A program made the position numbers and the translations under genes. 64,000 nucleotides of DNA, from NCBI GenBank assembly GCA_028622995.1, contig JAJQJQ010000030.1, forward strand, positions 2,356,001 to 2,420,000. Reading direction: 5' to 3'. This stretch comes from Panagrolaimus kolymaensis (Eukaryota; Nematoda; Chromadorea; Rhabditida; Panagrolaimidae). Positions 33,794 to 46,605 of this stretch are shown one piece after another (the first letter of the stretch is position 1; the number at the start of each line of letters is the position of its first letter). The notes under the pieces were generated by a model. The model saw only the letters and a list, made by a program, of their open reading frames with translations, searched no databases and had not been told where the DNA came from.

Positions 33794-35013
33794 ATGATCA
33801 AAAACGCTGGTCTACTCTTTCTTCACTTCATTGTTTCTTTTCCATCATTTTTGGAAGCTATCGTCGAATGCAATATTGGAAAAGAATGTCTACAATTTTC
33901 TAATTATAATGGATCATATCGTAAGTGTTTTTTCGTTTTCAAGCTTTTTTAAACTTATTTTTTTAGTTTTCCAACCTTCAATTTTTGATCAAAAATGGAC
34001 TCATGATTTTTGTGTGTTCTTTCAATGCATCGTCGATGGTGGAAAAGTGATGAAAGGTGCAGGACTTTTTGAAGATTTTGAAAATGTTTGTAAAGATGTT
34101 GATTCTGCAACAAAAGAAATGCTGAAATCACGAAATGGAACTTATTGGGATAACAATCTTGTTTATGCTTCATGTTATGGACCTGATTTGTGCAACAATA
34201 ACGTTAGTTTTTACGACCTTTTTATATATAAAACGCGATATATTTCAGGCTTTAATCAAAGAAGATATGGATCAAATTGATGCAACTTTTGGTAAAAATG
34301 TTTCTGCTTTGGATGGTATAACCATCGATGAAACATGCAATATGAATCTTACATGTGATTTTGAAAGTTCTTGAATGGAAGAATGGGTTTTTGGAAATGG
34401 ATGTAAGTTTTATTTTATTGTTTACTTAATTTAATTGCAGTATAATTTAACACAAATGTAATTGCTTTTGATTCATATTTTCAGTTCATTGGTATCATAC
34501 TAATAAGAAGTCTTATAATGCTTGCGTTTATTATTACTGCTTATTTGGTAATGGATTAGGTAAACTTGGTTTTGGTTGTTACGAAGATTTTCTCAATGAT
34601 TGTACCAAATTGGATCCAAAAGTTAAAGAAAAAATTGAAGCAAATCTTCTAAACTATAAACATGAAGATAAAAATATTATATTCTTTTCTTGCAATCATG
34701 CGGATGGATGTGCAGAGGCAAAAACTATATTAACTGTAAGTTCTTTTTTTTGAAACACCATATAGACTTTGATTCTAGTGTCATTTTTAGTAGCTTTAAC
34801 CCTTTTTCCAATTTTAGGTTATTGAAACTGGTCATGGAGAAGTCCCTTATCCAAAAGAATGTGTAAGTTAATAATGATTTTGAAAGCCTTTACAGAATGT
34901 TTTTTTAGCCTGATGGTATTGCAACAACGACTTCAAAAGTAACTTCAAATTTTGATTTCAAACTTCATGGAGTAATGATTGCATTTGTATTAACTTTTAT
35001 TGTATTTTTGTAA
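33794..35013 (+). pseudogene. ET-module (Ly6-like) secreted protein with in-frame TGA
   Basis: Six exons join in frame: 33794-33920, 33967-34202, 34249-34402, 34485-34735, 34818-34862 and 34909-35013 (305 aa if the TGA is read through). Signal peptide at 1-22. Two cysteine-rich modules follow the nematode ET/Ly6-like pattern (GLFEDFENVC ... DLCNNN, and LGFGCYEDFLNDC ... NHADGC). The final exon ends in a hydrophobic stretch (VMIAFVLTFIVFL), a probable GPI-anchor signal. Codon 163 (34372-34374) is TGA, where the paralogue at 45444-46605 has TGC (Cys). All downstream exons, frames and splice sites remain intact. Either a recent nonsense mutation, a sequence error or recoding. If read as a stop, the product is 162 aa. 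An acceptor TTTCATTTCAG ends 47 nt before the ATG. Confidence 0.75.
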
Positions 35014-35667
35014 TTTATGTATACTAAATAAAATATAAGTTCTATCTGTACGGCTGTTCCTCATGACATATGGCAGGGCTATCCCTTTGATGAAGCGTTT
35101 CAATACAAACATCTTTTGAATTCAAAGCAAGCAATGGGTATGATCATTACTAAAATTCAAAAGTGAAGTTTTTTGTTACAAGTAAAATATAATAAATAAA
35201 TAAATAAGCATCTAAAAAAGCTACATACTACAATTTGAGTACTACAATATCTCACCTTTAACTACTCAAAAAATTAAAAAAAAAACATGAATAGCTTAAC
35301 ATTTACAAGAAACTACAATAAAATAACAAAATGATGACTGCAGTTGTAACTACATACATCTTAATGTCATAATTATGATTACTTGCACACATTTTTTTTA
35401 TCTTGTTTGAGTTATTTCGCCAACATCCTAAAAATTGTTAAATATTTAATATGTCTTCACAATTGGTGTAAAAAATCGTATCATTAATATTCTTAAAAAT
35501 TATTAAAAGCTTTTAAGGAACCACATTAAAAAAGCACTTAAACAAAATTATACAATGTTGCGGAATTAAAAAAAAATTAAAATGCTTTTAATCTCGCTAA
35601 CATTTTTTTTGAAAACAATTTTATAATAATTTTTATAATGGACTTTATTTAATTTTATTAAATCATT
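35014..35667. other. Intergenic between convergent genes
   Basis: About 650 bp. A poly(A)-type AATAAA occurs about 15 nt after the upstream stop. Nothing else recognised. Confidence 0.5.
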
Positions 35668-37005
35668 TTATTGATAATAACTAGTTCTTGATAATTGAAA
35701 ATGAACCGTGGACGAAGGCTCCGTTTTCAAAATGCTTCCTATTATTGCTTTTCGATAAATAGTTCCAAGAGTAATCAATGGATTAAAAACAGATAAATAT
35801 TGAAAGGTTATAATTGCAAATAATAAAAATCCGCTATTTGATGCAAGCTTTAATTGAATTGCAATGAAATTTGTTGTGATTACGATTACTCCAAATAAAG
35901 GAGAAATTGTCTGTAAAAAAAAGTTTAGTTATATTTAATAAAAAAAGGTTAGATTTTTTTGAATAAAAAATTATACTTGAAAAGTAATTCGTCGATTAAA
36001 TTCTTTATGCATTCTCATCGCCTGCTTTGAAAAGGTGCAAGTTTTTAATTTTGCTTTAGTTTTTCGATAACAATAAATTAATACACAATTTATAATTATT
36101 GAAGCCAATGCGGTCATAGCGAAATAAACAATTAGATAGTTACTTGACTGAAAATAATCAAATTAAGAAATAAATAAAAAAAAGGTGAACAAATGCTTAC
36201 TAATTTTTGTGATCTAAATGCATCTAAAGTCGATAATTCATAATTCCATGGATTTATTTCTTTCAAAAGATAATTAAATTCCGATGAGCCATGGAAGCAA
36301 AAAGAAAATGAAAAACACGAAGTAAGCAAAGCTCCAAAAATAAATAGGCAAACTTGGAATAGCCATGTTTTTAATGGAGCTAATGTTACGCCTCTAAAAA
36401 ATAAAAAAATTTAAAAAATGTGAATTTTATATAACTAAAATTCAAAGTAATTTCTTCGGAGATGGAAGCTGCGAAAAAAAATGTTTAAAAATCATACCGA
36501 ACAATATGAAGATATCGAAAAATAATTGGCAGTAGCAAACCCCAAAATACCCAGCAACACACTGCGCAATAAAACCAAATTCCTATACACGGATTATATC
36601 CATCGGGTGAAAATAAATTGGATCCACTTCGAATAAAAAAATTTCCTTCAGAAGATTCAATTTCCTGAAAAAAAGGTTTTTGTTTTATTAAAATTTGTAA
36701 AGAAAATAAATCTTCGAAATTCTAAAACAAAGTGGCAAATTTTTTTAGGTTCGGAAATTTTTTGCAATTTTTTTAACTTTTAAAAATTTGCTGACTTCTT
36801 TGGCTTTGATACTTACCAATAAAACCAAGCTTGAAACGGTTGCCATTAAAATATCTGACACACATGTTTGAAGCAACACGTGACTATATGGTTTCATTTG
36901 TTGTGGAGTTTTGCGCCAAATATAAAAAATTAATATCAAATTTGTTATCAAGGTTATTGAACTGGTGAAATATGTATGATAAATATAAAATAAATGCATA
37001 TTCAT
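35668..37005 (-). CDS. Serpentine chemoreceptor, str/srd-type (7TM)
   Basis: Five minus-strand exons join in frame: 37005-36817, 36664-36498, 36393-36201, 36147-35977 and 35910-35668 (320 aa, full length for the family). Seven hydrophobic segments. Diagnostic features are TPQQMKPYSHVLLQTCVSDI in the TM1-TM2 loop and TM2, a Cys-rich extracellular loop after TM2, the loop motif MRMHKEFNRRITFQ before TM6, and NPLITLGTIYRKA after TM7. These are typical of the str superfamily of nematode chemoreceptors, which act on sensory-neuron cilia. The last two exons have a degraded relative at 38494-39015. Confidence 0.85.
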
Positions 37006-38493
37006 TTTGATTAAAAAAATATTCCAAAAAGAATCAAAAATCCAACTTTAATCCTTTTATTTTTTTCCTGCGCCTCAAAAAAAAAGAAAGAGTTTTCTCT
37101 AATTTGAAAAAGACCAAAAAATAATAAAAATTTGATTATTTTTGCTTTATTTAGTGTCTTAATAATTTTAATTTTATGAAAGAAACAGAAAATAATAAAT
37201 GAATTAAAAAATTAGACCGTTTAACCAACCTTAAAAAAAGCAAGCTGCATTTTTTTGGTTATTATTACGCAAACACAAACTTAAAAAAAATAAGTTTTTG
37301 ATGTCTGTTGTAGTTTTTTTGAAATATATATTCAGGTGCAAAAAATTAATTTAAATGTTTAAAAGTGCGTTAATAAATGGATTAATTTCTTCTGTGTTTT
37401 TTTTTACCGTTTGTCATCCCACCTTTGTGTAATGCTCGAGAAAAACCAGTGAACCCCATTAAAAATAAAATGCGGAAGTGATTAACATTTTTTTTCGAAA
37501 CAAAAGTATGGAATCTAAAAATAAGTTTCAAAAAAAATATATAATAAATTTTTAAAACTATTTCCACTTTTTTTTTTGCCATTAAAAAAGAGTTAAGGAA
37601 ATTGAATTTTTCAATTTGGTTTTAACTTTGTAATGTTGAAAAGTACATACTTGAATTTTAAATCAGCTTTTTTAGCAGACAGGTTTCCAAAAATAGAAGC
37701 TCTTTGAACATTAAAGCGTCCAACATCAAGATTATAGGGAAGTAAGTTTAATTTAAAAGACTTTTTCCAAAAATAAAAAAATAAATATGTTAAAAAAATT
37801 TGATTTTCATAATTAACAAATCTAGTAAAAGCAATAATTTTCTATGGTTTTTTAATACAAAATGTTAGAATAATTATTTAAAATATTTATGTTATTTTCA
37901 AAACAAATAATTTTTAACAAAGATACATTTAAAACAATTTTTTTATCGATACAAGCTTTTTCTTTTGACCGCTAAAACTGAAGTAAGAGTAGAAATCGAT
38001 TATTGAGTTGGCGTTAAAGATAGCTTTGCGACATTCGATTTTCCGTTATTTATTTTTTTTGAATGGAATAAAATCAATAAAAAGTAATACCTTTAAGTTA
38101 TTTAGTAAACTTTATTTATTTATTATTATTGTATTTTACTGTACTTTAATAAAAAGCTTTGATTACTTGTGTTTTGTTAATAAAAAAAGGCACATGTAGG
38201 GGTTTTTTTTGCAGACTATAATGCATATCGTTTGAATTCAGAAAATGCATGAAACGAAACTGACTTAAAGCAAACTTAGCGACGAAGCTCAACATCTCAT
38301 TGATCAAGTGGACCCTTGTCAAAATGGTTTTGATAATTTCACATAAACTTTACTATAAGTGATAAAACTTTAAATAACCAAAAAAATCCCTTCCGTCACT
38401 GACGAAGCCGTCATCATTGATGAGACTGGTTTATTTTGTCATTTTTTCTTCTTCTCAAAATTCATATAAAATATATTTATTTCGTGGATTAAT
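37006..38493. other. Intergenic, 1.5 kb
   Basis: AT-rich; short ORFs only. A small GC-richer patch near 38270-38420 (GACGAAG repeated) has no coding character I can support. Confidence 0.5.
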
Positions 38494-39015
38494 TTAAGTT
38501 TTTATATCATTTAGTTGATATCGATTATTTTTTCCATAAGTCGAAAATGCAGTGGTGGAGGCTTCTTTTTTGTTGCAACGTAAAAATATTTTTCGATAAC
38601 TTTTAATTGTAAATATTGTAATTAGCGGATTTAATACGGGTAAATATTGAAATGGCATGAGTCCAATCAGCAATAATCCAGTGTCTTCCGTATATTTTGA
38701 ATGAATTGCTCCAATTAAAGCTAATAAATTGATGCACGAAAGTAAAGGTGTAATTATCTAAAAAAAATTATTTTGATAACAAAAATTACAGAAACATTTT
38801 TTTACTTGAAATAAACTTTTTCGATTAAATTCTTTATGCATTTTTAATGTTTGTTTTGAATAAATTGAAGTTGAAGATCGAAGTTTTTTGATTACTTGAT
38901 AATTACAAAACATAAAAATACAGTTAATGATAAATATTTTGTGTGAAAAGAGAAAAATGTGAAATAGCAAACTTTTTGCAGCAACTTCCGTTCGAGTCAT
39001 TGAGTTATGGAAACG
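38494..39015 (-). pseudogene. Chemoreceptor fragment, last two exons only
   Basis: Two exon-like pieces on the minus strand are similar to exons 4 and 5 of the chemoreceptor at 35668-37005. One spans about 39015-38809 (KMHKEFNRKSLFQ then GTAAA). The other spans 38757-38494 (IITPLLSCINLLALIGAI ... FQYLPVLNPLITIFTIKSYR). TM1 to TM5 are absent upstream. The remaining frame is open, so it may be a recent duplication that captured only the 3' end. Confidence 0.7.
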
Positions 39016-41441
39016 CTAAGCAACTTCTTTTATTTTTTTGTAGTTTAATCAGTTTACACTGACCTTTTTTATGTGGTTACCCGTTCATTCCGATATTTTC
39101 ATTTCCAAGTCTGTTGCTTATGTGTACATTCTGTGTGCCAAAAAAACCTTGCCACACTAGAAAGAAAGAAAGCTGGCATGTGGAGGAGGACACACGCAAA
39201 CAAACAAGCAAAACATAGCAAAGAACGACAATTTCATTCGATATTCACTTTGAAGTAATAAAAAAAGAATAAATAAAAAATTTTCTGTCTTTCTATTTTG
39301 CTTTATTTTTTAAAGAAAAATTTTACATTGACGTTCAACTCATTTTTCTGGGTCAAAACTTTTTTTTTGAATATTTTGTTTTCTCTTTTTTTTTTATGTT
39401 TAAAAAATTATATAATATTTTAATTTATTTTGATATTTATCCTTCATTTTTGTGGATATTATAATAAATATTTCTAAAGTAAATGGTGTCAAATATTTTT
39501 TGGAATAGGACATCGTGTCGTTTATTACGTGATTGCGCAAATAATATACCAAAAATGTTAAATTCTATATAGAATAAATGGAAAACCGTTCGAGACGCAA
39601 CACTTCGAAGAAATTAGGAATCGAAAACCATCTCGGGATATTTTTCCTTTTTATGATGAGATCTATTTAACGCTGTATCAAAGAATTTTAATTTTTAGTT
39701 TTCATGAAAACCAAAATCTAATTTGCAAGCGATGCTGGCAGGTTATCGCTTTCCGTGCCAGCATATTTGAATCATTATAGTTTTTATTAAATTAAAATAA
39801 GGAAATGAAAAATTCAAATAAATAAAAAAACAACAAAAATTTTTAGAGTCTTTTAGCTTTAAAATAAAAAAGGGGAAAAGAAAGAACGACACACGCACAA
39901 ATAAAAAAAAGAGAAGCAAAGAGAAAGGACAATTTTTCAATCAATAATGACAAACAATTTGGTTATAAAGATAAAAAATAATGCACGCAAACCAAACTCG
40001 TGCAAAAAATAACAGTGATTCTAAACTATAAATTAATTTTTTTGAAATGTCATCAAAATTAAAAATAAAACAATCTATATAAATTTAAATAAATTATGTT
40101 CCAAATAGTTCACGTTGTCAAAAATAGTATAAACCAAAAAATTGAAACAGAAAAAAACCACAAAGCCCAAAACAGGTTTTTTTCAAAGTTGCACCGAAAG
40201 AGTTGAGCTGCCTTGCCCATAAAGCCATGAAACAAACACGTCTTCCATCATGCGAATGAAAAAAAAAAACTCATTTTCTTCATCAAAAAAATTTCCATTC
40301 TTTATTTTTCTTTTCTTCGACACGCCGCCGCCGCATGTTGGTGGTCGAAATAAAAAAAGAGGGCTAAAATCTTTTCTTTCCCTTCCAGAAATTTTTTTTT
40401 CTCTTACTTCTTTAGACGTTCAAAGATCACAAGAAAAAATAAGAAACTAAAAATAAAACTATTATTTTTTTTCTTTCATTTTTCATTCAAAAATCACGCT
40501 TTTTTTATTTTGAAAACTTTTTTCTTTTGATTGTTGTCTTTTTTTAATTTCCACTTTTTGGATTTATTGCGGTCGGTCACGGTTATTTGTGACTGAAAAA
40601 ATACATTTTTTGGAGATGAAAAAAAAACTCGGTTTTGTGACCACCAAAAAACCGCAGTGTTTCAAAACTGAAGGGCCATAGAATAAAATGTATTTGGTAT
40701 GTTTGGGTTTTTGAATTGATAAATTACACTAAAAAAAGTGGTGCCTCGAGGGTTAAAAAAAAGAGTGAACTTTGTTTATTGTTTGTGATTGATTGAATAT
40801 TCGATCTTTTATTGATCTTTTTTTTTCACAGCTGTCATCAAAAAAATATTTTTGTTTAAATAACCATGCTTCTTTTATTTCATGATTGGCTTTTTTTTTC
40901 TCATTTGAAATTTTGTTTCTTAAATTTCCAAAAATTAAATAAAATTTAATCATTGCCAAAATAATATTCGTTAAATTTTGATTTTTGCTTTGTTGTTGAA
41001 CGTTTCCCATAAATATTATATTGCCTTTCTTAATTTTTTTTCTTCTTGTTTCGTAGTCGAATGACTCAATTTAAAATTGTGTAAACCCATCGTTGTTGTT
41101 GTTGCTCCAATTAAATACGAGCAATGCCAAATCATCTAAAAAATCATAAAAAAAACATCGCACTTTTTATGTAGTTTATCGAAAGGTTTCGTTTCTTTTT
41201 GTTTATTCATCGATGAACAATATTTAAAAGGCAAAAATGAAATCATCCTCCTTTTTTAATATTCTTTCTTTTTTAATTTTCGAGTTTTCAATATTTCCTC
41301 CTTTCCAAATTCTTTTCAATCGATGTTATTTTTAATCAAAAATTTTTTAGTGCTTCTTTCAAATGCTCAATTTCAAGTCGAAATGAGAATTTATTAACCT
41401 TAATTTTTTGTCTATAAATTTAAATATCTGTGCCTTGAGGC
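39016..41441. other. Intergenic, 2.4 kb
   Basis: No supportable gene. A 9-bp perfect inverted repeat lies at 39732-39764. A minus-strand ORF at 40753-41010 lacks coding signals. Purine-rich A tracts and a short GCCGCCGC patch near 40324 are otherwise all I see. Confidence 0.5.
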
Positions 41442-43656
41442 ATGAATAATAAAAGAAATGTTTTTACTTCAAATCGATTGGTGCCATTAGAAATTCAAGA
41501 ACCTCCTATCGCCGCTACCTCACAAAATGTTTCCTCCTTTCATACCCGAGAAACCAAATCTTCTCCAAAAAGGTTGACATATTTTCAAAGAAAAATCACG
41601 AATGTGTTTGCCAATTATTTTGTATTAATTTGCATAATTCTTGCTATTATTTTTTATGGATTAAAAAACCTTTTTCAATCGACTGGAGCTCTCGATTTGT
41701 CTCGAACATCAGAATTTTTATTTTATGAATTTTTTTTACTTATAATTTCGACATTTATTTTTAAAAGAATTGTTTCTATTTCGCTTGAAAATTATAACGA
41801 CGATTTTTGGAGAAAAATCATAAGGAAATGTTTATATGTTTTTGCTTTGACATGGATAAGTTTGGCCCATGTAGCATATTTTTTCTTTTATATTCCATTA
41901 CCGGATGATTTTTTCTTGCCTGTTATTTGGTAAGATTTTTTAAGCCCTAAAAAGAATTTATTATTTACTATAAATTTTTTTTGTTAAAAACCATAAAATC
42001 TTAAAAGTCTTTTGAAAAAATGTTTTTTTGTTACTAAAATGTTTGTTTTTGAGACTTGGTAATTCAGTGTCAGTTATTTTTTAGATTTTTATGATACTAG
42101 GCTTCATTGAAGTTAATTTTTTTTTTAAATAGATCATCTTTATTTTTTTATTTTTGCTTCCATTAAAGCTTTTTTATAGGAAATTATTTTGCAACAAAGA
42201 AACTGGTGATGACGCGATTTTTAAATCGGGATGGGATATATTCCAGCCAAGAATATAATTTTCTTTAAAAAATATAGCGAAATTGCAAAATAACTATAGA
42301 ATAGAAACTATTAACAATTTTTTAAACTATAAATTATCCATATTTAAAAACCCTTAAATTCATAAAAAGCTAAAACTCAAAATCTTCAAATTATAAAATT
42401 ACTTTATAAATTTTAATGTCATTCTGTTTCAGTTTTGTTGCCCTTGGTGCATATGTTCATTGTTTAGTATTTTTACTCGTATTTTATTTAATTGAAAGTC
42501 TTTCAAGAATATTATGTTTTATTATTTCTCGCTGGATTCCACCTTTACATTTTATTATTTCATTTATAAAACATCCAATATTTTCTTCTAAAACTTTCCA
42601 TACTTTATTTGCCATTGGTTTGGCTTTAGTTTTTACTTCTCAAGGTTTTTATTCCACATCTCAAACTCCAACAATTCGAAATTTAAATATTTTAATTAAA
42701 GATTTACCTAAAGAATTTAATGGGTTTTCGATTGCTTTAATCACAGATGTCCACACTGGTCCAAGCGTTGGAAGACGAAGGGTGGAAGAAATAGTTAAAG
42801 TTACGAATGAATTAAATGCGGATGTCATTGCAATTGCCGGGGATTTGGTTGATGGATATGTGGAATATATTGGAAATCGATCAAAACCCATTAAAAATTT
42901 GCATGCCAAATTTGGAGTTTATGGAACTCTTGGAAATCATGAATATTTTTATGAAAATGTTGATAATTGGTTAAAATTTTTTAAAAATGAATTAAATATT
43001 ACTAATTTAATTAATGATGGAGTGGTAATTAAAAAAAATGGGAAAGAATTATGCTTTGCGGGGTTAGATGATTATTTTGCTGAAATGGCTCATGTTGAAG
43101 GTGAGCTAACTTTATAATTGGGTTAATAAAGAAAAAAGTTTAAAAAATTAAAAAAATCCAAAAATAAAAAAATAATGCAATAGGAAACTAATCAAAAGAT
43201 TCTTTAAAAAATTTAATAAAGTACTTCCATTTCTAGGTCACAAAATGGATTTGGAAAAAGCCCTTTCTAAATGCCCAATAAATATTTCAACCATTGTTAT
43301 GGCTCATCAACCTAAAGGTGCAGCATATGTTTTAACTGAAATGCCAAAAATCGGTCGAAAAGTTGATTTAATTTTATCGGGTAAACTTTAATTAATTTTT
43401 TTCGAATCAAAGATGTTTGGGTTTTAAAACTTTAATTTCAGGACACACTCATAGAGGACAAATGTTTGTGGTTTGGCCTTTGGGTTTTGCAATGAATCCA
43501 TATTTTTATGGTTTATATTCTCATGTTGAAAGTGGAACACAAATATATGTTTCATCTGGAGTAAATTATTGGGGTCCACCTATTAAAATGCTTCCATCTA
43601 TGTGTGAAATAGTTAATATTCGACTTCATTCGAGCGATGTTAGACATTTTACATGA
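41442..43656 (+). CDS. Transmembrane metallophosphoesterase (TMPPE-like)
   Basis: Four exons join in frame: 41442-41929, 42433-43100, 43237-43380 and 43442-43656 (504 aa). The N-terminal third has about five membrane segments. A calcineurin-like phosphoesterase domain follows with all metal-binding motifs: D-V-H (ALITDVHTG), GDLVDG, GNHEYF, AHQP and GHTHRGQ. The arrangement of a multi-span N-terminus and C-terminal phosphoesterase matches the 'transmembrane protein with metallophosphoesterase domain' family. It would be a membrane-anchored, two-metal hydrolase with unknown substrate. The 503-nt first intron is long for this window. The 3' end converges on the CKYFF gene 190 bp away. Confidence 0.9.
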
Positions 43657-43848
43657 TAGAAAAAATTTTCCGAAATTATTTTGAATTCTTGATTTTTTTG
43701 ATTTTTGATTTTTCAAGTCGAATATTTGTCACGGGTGTTTATAAAAATATTTCTTGCAAAATTTATTTTCACAAAAAAAAATATACAGAAATAAAGCAAT
43801 AACTAAAAAAGAAACATTTACTTTTTGGAGCTTTCAAGTCATAATAAA

Positions 43849-44937
43849 TTATCGGGGAATTCTAGCATAGTAAAATCTCTGTAATTCAGTTAAAGTTGTG
43901 TATACAAGATTTGGAACTCTTATTAATGGTGGAATATAAGATTCATTTGTTTTTGTCATATTTAATGCCCATTCTGTAAATGTTTGAATTTCTGTTATGT
44001 AATTTGGCGGAAGTCCTGCGCAAAAATTGAGCATAAAATCCGTGTTAGTAGTATGTTCCTAAAAAATAAAAAGGGGAATGGAAAACTTTAGTGAAATTGT
44101 CTTTTTTGACTTCAAAGTCAAAGCGATTGACAAAACTTGGATTTTTAATGACAAAATATTTCTATCTGTAAAATCTACAAATAATTCTTAAAACAAATAA
44201 ACGAACCTTCATAAACTTAGAAAATTTGATAAAATCAAATTTATCACAAATTTTGCCAAGCGTTAAAATTTTAATTTTTTTGAAGTTTTCATTCAACATT
44301 AATACTTCAACTGTTTTTATTGTAATTGCCGTTGCTTTAGTCCATCTGCTATAAAACAAAAAATTTATATTGTATTTAATTAAAGCTTGATAAACAAAGC
44401 TTACTATCCGAATCTTTCGACAGTTGAGGGAAAAGTGTCATAAATTTTTTCAAGTGGTACCATAGTTTCATTTGGATATGATATATTCACTTCAAGAAAC
44501 CAAACTGAAGTAAGATATGGGGAAGATGAAAACAGTAAAACTTCGCTAAGATATAAATCTTGATCATGAATATGTAAGTTTTTAACGTCCAATCGAAAAA
44601 GTTTTTGGGATAATTTTGACGCTTTTTCTGTTTTAATGAAAAGAGCGCTGGTAATCCAAATTTTATATGATTTGTCAAAAAGGTTTTTAATCCAATATCT
44701 CTTTTTATGAGCCAATAGTTTCCATTTAGAAGTTGTCGAATCCGACATTTCGTCAACAATAATTACTTGATTTTTAGAATAAAAATATTTGCATGTTTTT
44801 TGTAGCTTTTGATTACCTTTTGATGAACATGGCTTTTTTGTTATATAATAAATAATACTACCAGGAAGAGAAAACTTTTGAGGATATGGAGAAGTAAAAG
44901 TATACTCAGCATCTTTGGAAGTCAAATCAGGAGACAT
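43849..44937 (-). CDS. CKYFF-family protein, tandem paralogue 1
   Basis: Three minus-strand exons: 44937-44405, 44348-44207 and 44058-43849, CDS 885 nt (294 aa). Starts MSPDLTSKDAEYTF, then FSLPGSIIYYITKKP, KLQKTCKYFYSKNQVIIVD and IHDQDLYLSEVLLF, VPLEKIYDTFP, and ends with a FMKEHTT ... FTEWALN segment. The P-x-x-I-x-Y-I module directly before the CKYFY helix is reminiscent of an F-box, followed by a leucine-patterned binding region; an SCF-adaptor role is only a guess. Exon sizes nearly equal those of the paralogue at 47011-48076 (533/142/210 versus 527/142/216), which shows tandem duplication of the whole gene. Confidence 0.75.
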
Positions 44938-45443
44938 TTTTTTAAAAGTCCTGGTTTTGAGTTTGCTCGGTTTTTAGGAAAATAATGAAATAATCGAATA
45001 ATAATTTTCGGTTTATGCGTAAACAAAGACACAAAAATGGTTTGTAAAAACACTTTATGTCCCTCCAAAGGCATCCATCCTCCTCCAAAAAACGGAGCAA
45101 CTATGATAAACAAAATTAAGACGACTTTCTTTTCTTTTTTTCAACCTTGCATTTACAATCGACTCTAAAAGTGAAAAATTTTGCAAAAAAAAAAAAACAA
45201 GGCACATTCAAAATATTTGCATCATCAAGGATAATTTTTTTTATGAATTTCCCAATTAAATTGTTTCATTTCCAAAAAAAATATTTTTTATAACTCTGAA
45301 TTAATAAGTTAATTTATTATTCGAATTACAAACAAGAATCAAATTAAATATTTAAACATCAATTATTAAAATGTGATAAAATTTAATTCAAATGCAATTA
45401 TTATTCCATAAAGTTTGGAATCAAACGTGTGTATCCCTTTTTT
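44938..45443. other. Intergenic, no feature seen
   Basis: About 500 bp containing the promoter of CKYFF paralogue 1 and the 3' flank of the ET-module gene. No motif recognised. Confidence 0.5.
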
Positions 45444-46605
45444 TCAAGGCATAGTTCCAGATTCATTGGAAGGAGTTGTTGTAATACCATTTGACTAAAA
45501 AAAGGGGCTATTTTTAAAAGTTTTAAAATGCATTATTATATTAACTTACACATTCACTCGGATATGGAACTTCTCCATGATCCGTTTCAACAATCTGGAA
45601 TGGAAAAAAGGGTTAAAATAATAAAAGCATGAGTGAGCTTACAAGTTCTCCAATTCCTGCCTTTGCACATCCATCAGCATGATTGCAAGAAAAGAATATA
45701 ACGTTTTTGTCTCCATATTCAAAACGTGGAAGATTTTCTTCAATTTTTTCTTTAATTTTAGGATTCAAGTTGGGACAATCATTGAGAAAATCTTCGTAAC
45801 ATCCAAAACCTAGTTTACCAAATCCATTACCATAAAGGCAGTAATAACGAACACAAGCATTCCTACATGTTTTCTGTTTTGTATAATCCCAAGGAACTAA
45901 AAATTAAATAACTTTTAGCTTAAATATTATTTAAATACCGTAACGATACAAATGTCTTTAATAGAAAGAAGGAAGCTCGAAATTTAATTAAAACCTACAT
46001 CCATGCCCAAAGAGAGCAGCTTCCATGCACGAACTTTCGTGATCACATGAAAGATTTAAATGGCATGTTTCATCGACGGCTTTACCAGCCAAAGTAGAAG
46101 CATTTTTACCAAAAGTTACTTCAATTTGATCAATATCTTCTTTGATTAAAGCCTGAAGACAAAACTCTTTTAAAGCTATAAAACCAACAACAAAAAACTA
46201 ACATTTGTGTTGCATAAATCCGCGTCATTACATTGAGCATAAATAATATTGTTATCCCAATAAGTTTCATTTCGTGATTTAAGCATTTCTTTTGTTGCAG
46301 AATCAACATGTTTACAAACATTTTCAAAATCTTCAAAAAGTCCTGCACCTTTCATCACTTTTCCACCATCGACGATGCATTGAAAGAAAACACAAAAATC
46401 TCGAGTCCATTTTCTCTCAAAAATAGAAGGTTGAGCAGCGACTAAAAAAACGTTTAAAAAATGTTGGATACGAAAAACAATTACTGAACGATCCATTGTA
46501 ATTAGATAATGGTACACATTCTTTTCCGATATTGCAAATAGCAGCTTCAGAAATTGATGGAAAATTAAAGAAAAGGAAAATAAGTAAGCCAGCGATTTTG
46601 ATCAT
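45444..46605 (-). CDS. ET-module (Ly6-like) secreted protein, intact paralogue
   Basis: Six minus-strand exons join in frame: 46605-46485, 46441-46203, 46152-45999, 45896-45643, 45594-45550 and 45494-45444 (287 aa). Signal peptide at 1-20 (MIKIAGLLIFLFFNFPSISE). The two cysteine modules are colinear with the gene at 33794-35013, and three of the six exons have identical or one-codon-different length. The segment GGKVMKGAGLFEDFENVC is identical in both. Unlike that copy it has TGC at the position of the in-frame TGA, and its last exon is short (SNGITTTPSNESGTMP) and lacks the hydrophobic GPI-type tail. It is therefore predicted secreted rather than anchored. It sits between two tandem CKYFF genes on the same strand. 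Confidence 0.85.

Noticed and set aside
34372..35200. Selenocysteine insertion as the explanation for the TGA
   Set aside because: I could not see a convincing SECIS hairpin in the ~190 bases after the stop; kept only as a hypothesis to test.
40753..41010. Minus-strand 85-aa ORF beginning MGNVQQQ
   Set aside because: A/T-tract composition, no neighbours or splice partners, no recognisable features.
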